A stretch of DNA of 64,000 nucleotides. Source: Sanderia malayensis. Lineage: Eukaryota; Cnidaria; Scyphozoa; Semaeostomeae; Pelagiidae. Shown in pieces: positions 25,552-39,300 of this stretch. Positions within the stretch are counted from its first letter, which is position 1, and each line of letters begins with the position of its first letter. A model generated the notes under the pieces. The model did not search any database, was not told the DNA's origin, and was given only the letters and a program-made list of their open reading frames with translations. The stretch spans positions 1,612,001 through 1,676,000 of the forward strand of contig RQOL01000855.1 in assembly GCA_013076295.1 (NCBI GenBank). Reading direction: 5' to 3'. Made by a program: the position numbers and the translations under genes.

Positions 25552-25845
25552 TACAACAGATGATAAACTCTTACAGCAGTTTCAAGCAGGCATCAAGAAA
25601 GAAGCACTTCATTCGAAAGACTGCAGTGATGAAATGTACCTTCGTTGGCTTGTTTGTGAGAAATATCTTCATGAATTGACCCATGAGGATAATAAGATAT
25701 TTAATAAAACAAAAGATGAGTTACGCACTTATCTTGAAAGCTTTGATGAATACAAGGAAAGGAAATTTGAAGAAAAGGACTTCCAGGAAATGTTAAAAAC
25801 TTTATCATTCAAGAATTCATTGGTTACCGGGTAAGTTTTCTTAAA
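25552..25845 (+). pseudogene. Partial duplicate of the Roco gene (end of Roc/start of COR exon)
   Basis: The stretch copies about 52445-52745 of the Roco gene at very high identity: both read TTACAGCAGTT.CAAGCAGG, GCACTTCATTCGAAAGACTG, GTGAGAAATATCTTCATGAA and AAGGACTTCCAGGAAATG. It keeps the parental splice donor and the first intron bases (GTAAGTTTT), so it arose at DNA level rather than by retrotransposition. Compared with the parent it lacks about four codons after HELTH and is frameshifted near its end (FQEMLKTL against FQEMLEAFHHSG). There is no P-loop, start or downstream exon. It is a broken fragment, not a gene. Confidence 0.88.
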
Positions 25846-27301
25846 ATTTAAAACCTTTTTATTGCCCTTTGCTTACATAGGCCTGAATTTTGCTCATATT
25901 AACGTCTTTATATTTCATCAGTTTACATTTCGCTTATAAGGTACTTTGTATGAACACTTTTTTCTTCTTGCTTTCAAAAGTGCTTAAAAGCATTGTTTTG
26001 ATTGAGTGACAGATCACAATAAACAAGCAATTTGCTTTGTTTACTTCATCTGTGTAAATAAGCTGCCTCCACTTTCATATAGAATTGCTATTATATATTT
26101 CTTTAAATAACAATCTTAGTTTTCGTAATATCACGTTTTTCTCACTCTTTGGAAAAAAGCTACCAATAAACAGGTTTGAAATATCCCCACTATTATAATG
26201 AGCATTTAGTAAGTTATATTTTAGTCGTGAAGTTAATTCTATGTTTCGAAAGCCAGAAAGCTAGTTGACTTCAGGTGGAAGCAATGTAAAGCTAAACACA
26301 TTGCCTTCATTCAGCTATGTGGGGCTCTATTTTTAAACTTCATGATGAGTTGTTCCTGCAAGGTTAACCTTGAAGTCATTTGAGAGTTTCCAAACTTTAA
26401 CTCGGCCACTCGAAGTAGTAGTTTGGAGCTACACCATTAACAGATAATCCAACCAGATTAAAAACGGTTTTACTTACTGTACTTTATTATACAAACAGTA
26501 AGCAAATACATGCAAAAAGCAATTAAATTTAATGGCGGTATAATTGCTTTTTAAATGTCAGACTTTGAACAAGTATATTAATGTATAGAATGAGTGTACA
26601 ATTTCAAAAATAAAAGTTATTTTTTTTATTAGATTTGGCAATTACTGAGCAATGCAAAGACTTAAGATTAAGCAAGAAGTACAGTATGACTGATTAAGTC
26701 ACGAAAACTCCTCTTGTTGCAAAACAAATCAAACATGCTCGCTGAGGTTCCAAAATAGTGAGCATCCAGATTTACAAAATCGTCCAATACCTTATATTGA
26801 TGACTGATGCCTGAGACTATTTCTCGGTAAAGTAATGCCTGGGCATGATGCACACGCAATGCTAATAACAGCAATTCATTCATTGGCAATTTATTGCTAC
26901 GATAATTGGTTTGCTATTACTATGATTGCTTGTGCACTACGATGATGATTATGCAATGGTAAGATTTACAAAACTGTTTAAACATTCACAGCTGCCTACA
27001 CTGAGGACTTTGGCCTAAGGACATGTCATACGCCTGGGCACACATAACGATTTTAGCTCTGAATACTTTGCGCAGCTGCTAAAATAAATTGTTATTCCTA
27101 AAATGCCTTCTTTTGCCTGTTGATGCACTTTCCTGTTGCATTTCGGCGTATTCAGGGAGAGAGATAGATAGAGAGAGAGCTGAGTGAGCAGCAAAGTGGC
27201 GCAAACGGAACACAGCATCGGCTGTCCGCATTCGCTCTGATATTTCAATCAGAATACTCGCTACTTTATATTAGTTTTATCGTGTCATCATTTCACGAAA
27301 C
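25846..27301. other. Intergenic region upstream of the secreted mosaic gene
   Basis: No supportable gene. A purine-rich GAGAGAGATAGATAGAGAGA stretch lies at about 27157-27180, some 130 bp before the start codon, and may be in the promoter or 5' UTR. Minus-strand open frames here have no family features. Confidence 0.4.
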
Positions 27302-30300
27302 ATGTACCGCGGAGTGCTGTTTCTTATTGCGCTGATTTTTCTTACAGTCAAAGTTGAATCAAAAGGTACTTATTTCAGATCTTTGCCTCTTTGCTGTAAG
27401 CTTTCTTAAGCGAGGCCAATATACTACTTAAAGCTCAATAAATTGTCTGTTTTCATTTCAAAATTCTCCGTTTCTATTCGCACATCTGTTTTCTAGCGTT
27501 TTCAAACTTTTTTACTTGCTTACCTCTAACTACTTTTTTTCTAGTAAACGGTGGATGGGCTGCTTGGTCAGAATGGAGTGGTTGGGCCAGTGGACTTTGC
27601 TCCGGCAATCAAAGAGTCAAAACCAGACCATGCACAAACCCAATACCAAGCACTGATGGAGAGTATTGCACAGGAGACAATGCCATCAACGAACAAGGCC
27701 CAGGTATGCATCCTTCTATTGTAGTATTCATACTACAAGTCTCAACATGTAACCTGCAATATCATCGTACATCTAGTATTGAAGCACGGCACTTACACGA
27801 CACGCCCCGACACGTCTGAATGAAACAGACGTGTCGAGTCGTGTTGGTGAGTGTCGTGCCTGAAAAATCTGGCCACGACACGGTGCTAGCCTCGCTGAAG
27901 CAGGCCTAATCTATACATTATGATGGCTTCGATTTCTGTAGAAAAATCCTATATAAATATAACAATTCTGTATGAACATCGCTAAACTGTAATGACGTAT
28001 TTCTTGCAGTCGATGGAGGCTGGGGAGAATGGTCTCAGTGGTCCACGTGTGCCAAGCCCTGTGGCGGTTCTACTGTAAACAGAACTCGCGCTTGTGACAA
28101 TCCAGCTAAGGCGAGAGGTGGAAAGGACTGTTCTGGTATTTCAATTGAACATAAACTTGAATGCCTTGACAAATGTCCTGGTAAGTGATTCAGTCTATAT
28201 ATATCTAACCAGTTTTTAACCATCTATTCTTGTAAATAATTCCTAGTCAAGAAATGATTTAAAATAATCCTGTAAATAGTATAAGTATAATATTTATCCA
28301 AGTACTGGTTGCATTTGTAGCTAAAAAAAATCGATTCAAAATAAAAAAATAAAAGACACATACATGCTTGTACGTTTAGTTATAAGTACATGCGCACAGA
28401 GTTTAGTAGAGTGTATTCAAATTTTCAGATGGCAGAGTAGATGGAGGTTATGGTAGTTGGGGACAGTGGTCACCTTGCCCTGCAAAATGCACCAGTCAAG
28501 GTGGTGCCCGCGTTCGACGATACAGACAATGCAATCAGCCAACACCTATGAATGGTGGCTCAGCTTGCAAAGGATCAAACGTGGATGAAGTTACAGCATG
28601 CGCCAACGAATGCCCGAGTGAGTCCAAATTCCCATTCAATCAAGATCATCTGTCTCTTGTATTTATTCTTTGCGTTGCGTCCCCTGCCTCGACGCTGTTT
28701 CTCTCTTGTTGTGCGACGCATTTTAGTTTTCGATTTCCTTTGCAGTCAATGGTGGGTTTGGTCAATGGTCTTCCTGGTCAGGATGTTCCAAGACGTGTGG
28801 CACTGGCGTAACAACAAGGGGAAGACTTTGCAACAACCCAGAACCAAAGGGTGTTGGTGCAAAAAACTGTACCGGTTTATTCACAGAAACAAATCCTTGC
28901 AGACTTGCGATATGCCAAGGTTTGCTGCTTCACACTCGTTCAATTCAACTCGATTTGTATAGAAAAACTTTTCCCTAAATCCCTTTCATTTGTCTTCAGG
29001 TGCTGTGAATGGAAGTTGGGCACCATGGACTGCTTACAGTGCATGCTCCTCCACGTTTTGTCTCAAGGGTGAAAAGGTGCGAACAAGAACATGTACTAAT
29101 CCATCACCAGCCAATGGTGGAGACGATTGTCTTGGATCTGCTAGAGATGTAAGAGTCTGTCCTTACACACAATGCACCCGTGAGTACAATTGACGCACCG
29201 ATTCTCAGCTATATTACCTTTAATAAGTCTTTATACAGCGAAACCTCCATCAACTGACACTTCCACGCAATGTGCACCTCTCTACAGCGGACAAAATAAT
29301 CCATTTCATAAGTGTCCGTTCCGTTATATGGAAGCTCCACTGTATATCCAAGTACTCCGGCTCTCTCTATCCTTCTCGTAAATATTCAATACAGCCCATG
29401 TTTCCTCGAGCGAATGCGTGACTAATCAAATACCGAACTCTGCTCTTAGAATATATCCCAACACCGATTCCAAGCGTGCCGGTTGATGCTGGCAGTTTTA
29501 TGGCCAGGGAATGTGGTGCAAAAACCAAGTATGCCGCGCTGGGACAACATGCTTCAAAGGTCCCACAAGAAGTCTACAACCATTTGCAATTCAAGCAAAA
29601 CAACTTTAAAGGTGGATACTTTTCCATGCAAAGTGAGGAAAAGGGAACAATTATCAAGGTTAGTCATATCATGGTATAATTGTGGCTTGTCAGTAATAAT
29701 AATGATAGTAATAATAATAATGAAGTTAAGACCAGTTTCTCCACAGAGTGGCTCTTGACCTGGTCGCTAAAAACTAAAATTACAGGTTTTTAAAAATGAG
29801 GAATGATTAAAATATTTACAGTTAAGAAAGTTATAAATGTCAGTCAATAAATTCATCTCTCCAATTCATTTGATAGTACTGCTTTGATCCAATTCCAACG
29901 ATATCAATTAAAGACGTTGCAGACAAACTGATTACGTCATACAGAGGCACAAAGGCAATTCTTGGCTACACCAAGCCAGATGAAACTCAACCAATTCTTG
30001 GATTTGCAATTCGGGTCAGGAACGAATCAGGTTATGCCGTTAAAGGCTATGAAATTGGTCTGCAAAAGTTCAACGAGTTCACACCAGGACAGCGTATCAC
30101 ATTGCATGACACACTGTAAGTCTAAATCTGATATTATAGCAATGATTGTTTATATTTGCTTCTGCTCATCTATCTACCGAACACAGTACAAAGCACGACA
30201 CATTGCGCACACATTTTGAGTCATTAGCTGCTATGCCAGTTGTTAGAAGACACGTTGGAAAGTTGTTGGGAGTTAATAAAGTCTACACATCTAAATCAAT

Positions 30301-33300
30301 GACTTGGTGAGTGAATGTGAAATTTTGATCGTATTCTTAGCGTGACGTACTACACTGAAGGCCAATACAGAAGTTTCTTGGCAAAAGGAAAGCTGCACAA
30401 GTTTTCACCAAATGTATTCGATGCCATTGTGTTCCGAAACTCCTCATACCACTCCTCCACATCTCCTCTGCCACCTGGTGGACTGACTTCGATGACAGGA
30501 AAGAGTCCAAGTCTCAGTTTTCAAGGAATTCTTTCCGGTTTGGGCTTCAAGAATATGCCAGATTTCATGGTTACAGCTTTAAAGTAAGCATTTAATCTTG
30601 ATCTAAATCTTGTCCAAATACAGTGATCATTTGATATTGTCATTCTCGTCATAAATATTTCATTAATCTAATGTATAATTCTTTCATATTTTCACAAATA
30701 TCTGATTATTAGCTATAGCCTTTTCCTTTCTTTAAAAACCAAATTATTATTATTTGATTTCATCTTCAATTAATCGTTCTACCATTCCAAAATTACAGAG
30801 CAAGTTTAAGTTAATTATCAAATTTTAAATTAATGGAAAGCTTTTAAAATCAATAAATTGTTTTGTCTCTCTGTTTAGGGCCATAAAACTGTGGGACATA
30901 ACTTTCGACAAAACAACTGTTGGCTACAACTTTTTCGAGGGTTGGCAGTCTAGTTTGTCACCATTCCGAGTAACAGCAACAAAGTTTATTGACGGAATTC
31001 CAATCCATTTCGAAATGGTGGCTGCATTTTCAATTGCAAGATGGCTGTTTGCCATTGGAGTTGTCTTTGATGGAGAATCATTCGGTGCTTGTATTGGCAA
31101 GATAACTGGAACCAAAAACGAAGATGGCGGCTTCTTTGACAGCATCGGCATTCAAGTCGAGGTAATTCTTACCACAGTAATAATTATTCTTGTATATCAT
31201 CAGATAATTATATACAGGAATACGTTTAAAGTATTTCTAAGTTCACTTTTTATTATCTGTTCGTTCTAGCTTGGTATAATTGTAAATCCAACAATTGACT
31301 TCAGAGTTATAAAAGGATCATCGGCATTTACTAAGCAACCAAACGCTGAGCTGGGAAAAAGATTGATTAAAGAAGGTTTCCAGGCCGTTGCTCAGGTAAA
31401 TAAAATTATCTTTCACAAATCAAACCAAAAAACATAATAATAATCTTCATCCATTATCTTTCCATTGATTAATACTTGCTCTTTTAGGTCAGTCTTCCTG
31501 CAGATTGTGGTGGCAGCTCGTTTTGTAAAGTTACAAAGAATATTTTAGGTCCGAAGGTTCAGTTCAGAATCGCAGCTCACTTCAAAGCAAAGGGCTACGT
31601 CAAAGTATCCGCTGGATTCTATAAGATCAGACTCGGTGGGGACTTTTGGCTTTGGAAAGTTGAGCTCTTCTTTGAGGTGTGTGGAACAAAGAGTTCTCTA
31701 TTTGTCAACAAGGAATCGAGCTGGCTTTTCCTCAGGTTTTAAATTCATACGCTTTTAGCAAAGAGACATGTAATTAAATTATACTTTGCAACCTTTGTAG
31801 AAAAACGTAACGAAGAAAGAAACGACACTTGGGTTTGCATTTGAGATGAAGATTCCAGTTAACCAGGGGGAGATAGTGGTTGATGGAATACAAGTTAAGA
31901 ATGAACTACGTCTCGGTGGTCAAGTGAAGCACAAACTTGGCTCACCAGACACGGATGTTCAGCTCTTTATGCGTGGCATGTGGAGAAACGCATTCGGTTC
32001 TAATTGGTTAGCAATTGGAAACATCAACATTGCGTTAGTATAAATTATATTGTTCTTCATATCTTCTTTAGTATAGTTTAATGCTGTTTTGTGGATTAGC
32101 ATGTGTAAGACGTTCTTTACCTCTAGACTGCATTGAACATCTTATGCTTCAACCATCAATATAGAGAACATATTACTCAGATGCGATGTTTTCTATCTTA
32201 GATTCAAGATTGCCCTTGGCAAGCTTCCTCATTCACCACAATTCGGTGGCCAGCTGGAGTTTGGTAAAAACTGCTTGTACGATGCTGACTTTGAGGACTC
32301 TGTAAGTAAAAAGTTTTATTTCATCCATCTCATTTTTAGAAGTCTTTGATGTACGCAGATGTAACAACATCTTGTCCTTAGCATGTTGTCTGCCCCCCCC
32401 CCACCTCTTTTGCTCTTGGAGGTAAAATTATAGGCATATAATCATTGCTATATCCTCCATACTGTTTAATAACAAAAAACAGATCAATGTCTATCCATTT
32501 TTCTTTTTAGGGCCATTGCTTTATGATTCGTGCCTACTTTGGTTCTGGTAAAGATAGTTATTTCTTCGGTGAAATATCTGCTCTGACAATCGGCAAACTG
32601 ATTCGCATGTTTGGTGGTAAAGCTGGAGCTGTTCCCAAACCTGTAGCTGAAACAGGATTCCCCAAAGGTGCCTTGGTAAGTGTAGCCAGACATGTCTCTT
32701 CATGCTACATAGTCCCCTCCTATCTTGTCCAGTTTACAAGTCGATCCAAGCTCGCTAATACCATGCTTGTTGTTTGAGAAGCATGCCTATAGTTTAAATT
32801 ACTATAAGAATACTTTGTGTCAATCCAGATTGCCAAATGTTTGACGAAGGACATCGATCTCACTGCGGCCGGAGGCCCGTATATCTACAAGGGAATGAGG
32901 ATCCGAGGAACACTGAATCTTTTCGGATATAACATCAGAGTTGACATTAAATACGGTGATGACGTGAGTGATGTTTGAATCTCTCATCTGACAGCTTTTT
33001 TTGTTTTGTTTCTGCTTTCTATAGCCCTTTCTATTAAAGTAAGCATTTTAAAAATCTTGTTTTGATTAAAGAATTTTAGCATGACTCTTTGATTGCTTTG
33101 CTTCGTAGGAAATATATTTTGAAGCAGAGATAGACCCGATTAACCTTGGCGGAGTTTTGATGTTTACAAGGAACAAAACTCACTCTAATCTAGGTCCAAA
33201 GGTGTTGTTTCATTACCGCAAGAAAATGGCAGGGTACATCCCTATTCCATACTTCAAGGTGAGCATACGAAAATAAATCACAACTCTAAAAATTCAATTG

Positions 33301-36300
33301 AGGGCCCTTTCTCAAAGCCTGTCAAGTAGTAAGCCCCCTTTTAAACGTAGAGTTTATGAAGAGGTCTCTTCAAGGGGCTTATAATTCCGGTAAGTGATTA
33401 CAGCAGCAGTAAGGTTAACATTTTAACTTAGCAGCAACTTGCAACCTTCTGACAGCTTCTTAATATGTGAAATTTATTTTTTGTCTGCAGTTCTTCTTTG
33501 AAGGATATGGCAAGTTCTTTGGCATTGAAGCATACGCTTTCATCAACATCACAATGCAAGGTTTTGAGATTTACATCTATGGAAATGCCTGGGGTCTGAT
33601 CTATGCTGAACTATACATTTCTGCAAGCTACGACATTTTTGATATCACAAATGCCAACTTCTACGTTAGAGTCATAGTCGACCTTAGAGGGTTAACAGAA
33701 GTAAGTTCCAGAAATTAGTTGCTTCATTTATACCCAATATTAAATTATGCACATTAAGGAATCCACATATCTCCTGATCTCACACCTATAAGCAATCCTA
33801 GATTTCGAAAACGTGCTTTTTTACACTATATGATTAATATGAAACTTTAAAACGGAGATGACATCTTGCGTTTCAGGCTATTGCAAAAGCCAGAGATGCA
33901 GTAGATAAAGCAATGAAGGCGGCACAGGCTACCCTGCGAAGCAAAGTAGATGAAGTCAAAGCAGCCAAGAGAAAATGCAAAGAGAAGATGCAATTGAAAT
34001 GCTCAAATTGTTACTCATTGAAATGCAAACAGGCAGAAGATAATTGCAAGGGATTCATGGACAAGGCTGGCAAATGGATCGGAGGAGCTATCAATGCGGC
34101 TGGTGGGTATTTTAAATTGTAATTTAAATTTACATGCACTTCCACCACCCGGATAATAGCAATAATGCCATCATTATTATGTAGCACGATCAGGCTTGCT
34201 TATAACACAAATTCTTTTGTATGCGTCGAACATTTCACTCTGCATGCTACAAATTTTGTTTTCTTTATTTTAGGCAAATGGATTAAGAAGACTGCCAGGA
34301 AAATTAGAGATGGTTTGGCTAAGGTGAGTCTAATTGTGCTGTTGGTTTATCAAAATTGAGCTATTAACGAGCGAATGACCAACTAAACCCACGCGATGAA
34401 GTTTGATATCATTCACCTTTATCAGTGTGTTGAACGCATAAGTAAGACAAATTAAAAAACCCGAAATTATATGAAAGATCAAGAAACTCCAGGCAGAAAC
34501 TGGAACCAAGTCTTCTCATAAAATATTGACAATTAAAATATGTATCTGTGAATTGTATACCATATTTGTATGTTGTGATTTAGGTTGGCAAAGCAATTAA
34601 GAAGTTCTTCAGTGGCTGGAGGCGTCGAAGATCATTGAGTAGCAACAGAAATGAAAATTTCGATATCCATGTTAGAAATAGAAGATTTATCAGTAAACTC
34701 ATTTGCGAAGGATTAGTTGGAGGTGGCTGCAGAGGTAAGGTGGTATTTACATCTATGTGGAGGCCAGCCTCACAATCAACTATTACCGCACGATTCCCTA
34801 TAATTTATTCGTAAATATTAACTAGCATAATTAACATATATTGATTAATATGATTAACGTATTGCCAGGTGTGGAGCATATGTGTGCTGGAACGTGCAAG
34901 GCAGTTAATTTCATTGGCAAAGGTCTTTGCAATATTTTGGATGTTGCTGTTGGTGCGTTGAAATTGGCAGAAGCAGTGGTTGGATGGGTTAACGCAGCTA
35001 TTCAGTTCGTTCTACAAATGTTCCTTATCCACGGGTAATTCATAATTCATAATGCTACACACAAAGCTTTATAATAAACAAGTAACCCTTGTGAAGTCGT
35101 GAAACCACCATAACAATACCTTTAAAGGGTTGGAATAGAAAAGGTGGCTGTTGCTTGCTTGTAAGCTCAAACACGTGTTGTTGAGTGCTAAATAAGCAAC
35201 ATTGTATCCCTGTGTGTACATTCCCATGTCATCCTGAATGCTTATAGAAGTCTTTTTGGAAGGTATCTTTCCTAAATCGCATATGACACCCGTTCGGATA
35301 AAGCCTATGTTGCGAAGTATATATGCAGAACATAAAGTTAGCAAAATAGAGCCTGCATATGAAGCAGACGTCAAATGTGCATCTTGATAAGATTAATGAC
35401 GTAAACAAGTGAATTCGTTCTTTTGAGTTATGAAGCTGGCAGAAAAAGCTATGTCTTGTATTCTTAATTTTCCTGAACGCAATATTCCCCACTACATGTT
35501 TTTTTGTTCTATGTATAGCATCCGATTTGAATTGGGACTTGGAAAGAAGTTTGGCGGAGGCTTTATGGTAGCAGCTGAGATCGATATGACATTGTTTGCA
35601 CAAAGATTCCACTTTGGATTTGAATTTGATCTAAATAATAAATTCAGAAGCATCACAAGTGCAAAAGATTCTGGAATGTATAAATATAAGAAGGGACTGA
35701 AGCAACCAAGGACTTCAGTCATGTACAATTCATACGATCCACCTAATCCGTTTACGGATTTCGATCTGACAGGTTTTGTATTTCACCTTATGTTTTTAAT
35801 AATTGTTTATCAAATGATTTAACCCAGCCATCGGTTGGCTCAAAGTCTATCGATTTAACAATCTATCCATCCAACACTCTATCCACTTAGCAATCCATTC
35901 ACTGGATTGCTTAATTAAGCTATCGATTAATTAGTTCATTTACCAACCTTTTTAATTCGCATCTAAACCTTATCTTTCTTCACATCAAGGTTCATTCGGC
36001 ATTGAATCGACTCAGAGTGGAGATGGGGTGAGAACTGGATCTTGTCTCTCAGCATTGAACAAAGATGAAGGCAGCAAGCTTTTCCTAACTGGTTGTAATA
36101 ACACAGACACAAAGCAACAATGGACGTACTCCCTTAAAGGAGGACTCATCGTAAGACAACTTGCAATTCACAAATTTCTATTGTTCATCAATTGACCGTG
36201 ATATGTCTAACGCCGGTGGCGGCTATTATACTGATTCGTTTCCTGTCAATTTTGCTTTTTAGAATGCGTACTCTCAGAAATGTCTTTTCTTGAGTCATGT

Positions 36301-39300
36301 TAATGGGGCGTATGTTATCCAAAAGAATTGTGACAACAAGGCTGACAGATATGGGCAACGTTATGATTGTGATGTTGTCACAAGATCTCTCAAACGAAAG
36401 AGAAGTAACAAATGTGCCACTGCAGGTCAGTTACAAATGTGCCACTTGGCCAATTGTATCTGTCGCATCTTTTCATTAAATTGCGTTCTCTGTACATCTT
36501 GTATCCTTGTGGCCTGGCATGTAACAAACACGAAACTCGGAATTGCTTGTTTACTTTGCACTCTGTATCTATGAGAATGATGTATGCCAGAATTTAAGCA
36601 ATTTTCTTCAATTCATCCAGCCAAAATATCACCAAAAGGTCCCGGATCACTCATTCATCTTGGTTCCTTGAAATGCATCCAAGTTAATCCATCCAACAAG
36701 CTGATGCTGCGCACAGGGTGTCAAAGAGCAAAGTATGTTCACTGCTCCATCTAAAGCTCACTAACTCACACTACACGCGAATAACTATTAAAAAATATGA
36801 ATATTTATACTGGAGATGTGATGTGTTTTGTTTACTTTGCAGCACGGAGTTCGCTTTACGAGATAATGGTCACTTGGTTAATACAAATTCTGGCTATTGT
36901 TTGAGACCAGCTGGAGGACGGGCCGTGATTGGTGCAGAGCTAGAAATGGCGACCAGTGGTTGCCATGCATTTACATTTACATCCAAAGGATCGTTACAGC
37001 ATAACACGTCAAGATTATGTGTTCAGACGTCAAAAATGGTAAATCTCTAATTGTTATTTATTGATACTTACATGCATTGATCCACTGCAAACGACTTGAA
37101 CTTTGAGAAGATAGAAAGAACATTTTAATTTCAATTATCTGCATTTTATCCTGAGAGAGTTTGCTTGAAGTATGTACCTTCGCATCCTTTTTCCAGGAAA
37201 TGAAGCCAAAAGACTATACTAACTTGATTCTTGGAAGTCGTTGTAACTACATTAACGCATCTTCAACGGCAGCCTTCCCGGATCCACAAATGGTATTCTC
37301 TTTCATCCCAAGTAAGTTATAACAAGATAGTGCCACAATACCTGTTTTGTTTCGCTTGACGTAAATGGGTTGGTCCGTTGATTTCTTACTCCCTTACTCC
37401 AACCACCTCTGTCACTAGCATTCCTTTGGGCTGCCAACAGGGACAGTGCAGTGTCTTTACGAATGATATCTACCCATCCTTTTGGCAGAACATTAACAAG
37501 TAAATAGATAAGAAAACATGCACTGATTCTTTCCTAATTATCTCTCATTGATTTTTCCAGCCGATCCATATGTGAAAATGGCGGATTGTGGATATTTTGA
37601 TGATTTCAAAATGGAACAAAGGTTTGAGGTAATGAATGAAGAACTCGGAACTGTCTGTTCTAAATTCGCACACGGTGAGCAACTCTCTGTTTTCATTTTA
37701 TAAATATCTTTTACGAGATAATTTAAGTTAAATCCCCAATAATTACCCTGGTCCTTGTTTTGCCTGCTTGCTATTTCACAGACCCCAAAATATCCCCCTC
37801 CCTCAAAAATTCACCTACTTTAAGTAAATTGGCGCTGCAATAGACATCCACATGGGTATATAATCACTGAATTTCTCTGCCTAAGACATTGCATTGAAAA
37901 AGACTAGCGTACAATCCAGCACAAGTCACAATGGATTTCCATCTCGAGCTGTTGATGGCGACTTCACCTACACTTGGGCCGGCAAGTCCTGTACTCACAC
38001 CAAAGATGAACAGGATCCATGGTGGAGAGTCGATCTCGGCAAGGAATACATTGTCACAGGTGAAGCATTTTCAATTTCCAATCGATATCATCCCTCTCTT
38101 TTCACAGCCTCGCTTCAGGAAAGGTGGGCGGTACATATTAAGCAAGAGATGGCGTTTTATTTTTTCATTGAAGCTGCAAACAGCTTCAATATTCAAACCA
38201 TTGCCAACCGTTTTTAAGGTTATCCAACAGCAATTAACTGTAACTTTTTCTTTCAGATATAACAATTGTGAATCGTGCTGAGTATGGAGATAGGTTCAAA
38301 AACATTCAAGTCCACGTTGGTAATCTAGAGACGAATCACAAACGAAATCCTGTTTGTCACGACATCGTGAAGCAAGCATTTGACGGGGAGGCCGTTCGTC
38401 TTCAATGCAACCCACCAATCCCAGGTCAATATGTTGCTGTACAGATGTACGGAAAGGGAATACTGAGCATGTGCGAAGTCATCGTAAATTCTCGTCTCGG
38501 TAAAGTATTCATTTTTGCTACTTCACGAGTTTATCTGAAATTGAGAACTCGTCATAAAATCCTCTTTCTCTTGAATTCTTCGTCTGTATTGACTTGTGTT
38601 CACAGACGAGTAAAATATCTCCAGTAAACTGTAATACGTATATATCCAAACCTTAAAGCCGTAAATTTACACCCTCATAAAATCCCCATTATTATCTGAT
38701 CTGATCCCTCGTTGCTTCCCCCAGCCTCCCCTTGGTAGTCATCGTTGCCGCTACGAGGCTAACCCTCCTAGCGGCATTTGACAACACTACAACGAGCATC
38801 ATAATAAAACTTGAAATAAGATAATAAATCTTGATACTGCAATAATGCCATCCAATTGAGGTTCAAATTTGATGTTTGTATCTTTTAGGTTCAATTGATG
38901 ATTGGTGCCAGATAGAAAATGGCGGCTGCGATCAACTCTGTATTAATAAATGCGACAAAAAGACAACTTGCGCATGTCTGCCAGGCTATACACTTGCCTA
39001 CGATAAAAAGACGTGCATAGGTTAGCTTTCAAATTCAGTTACTGCTATAACTAATCTTCAAATTTATTTATCTGCTACTATCGGACGAAGCACAATGAAA
39101 CTATGGTGCCAGCCTCCTGAAAATATTTCATGTAATACCAATTGCACAATGGTTTATCAAGCACTGTCAGGGGGTAACAACGTTTTGTTTTGTGTTTGTT
39201 AGATGTTGATGAATGCTTGGCTAATAATGGCGGATGCCGACGTGATACAAAGGCAGATTGTGAAAACTACCCAGGAGGGTATTACTGCTCATGCGCACCT

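Noticed and set aside
26668..27248. Minus-strand open frames upstream of the mosaic gene
   Set aside because: Short, without family features, and overlapping a GA-rich low-complexity stretch and the probable promoter.
29239..29381. Possible extra exon encoding PKPPSTDTSTQCAPLYSG in the mosaic gene
   Set aside because: The stretch coincides with a TA-flanked inverted-repeat element and has no good donor. Joining 29179 directly to 29450 keeps the frame.
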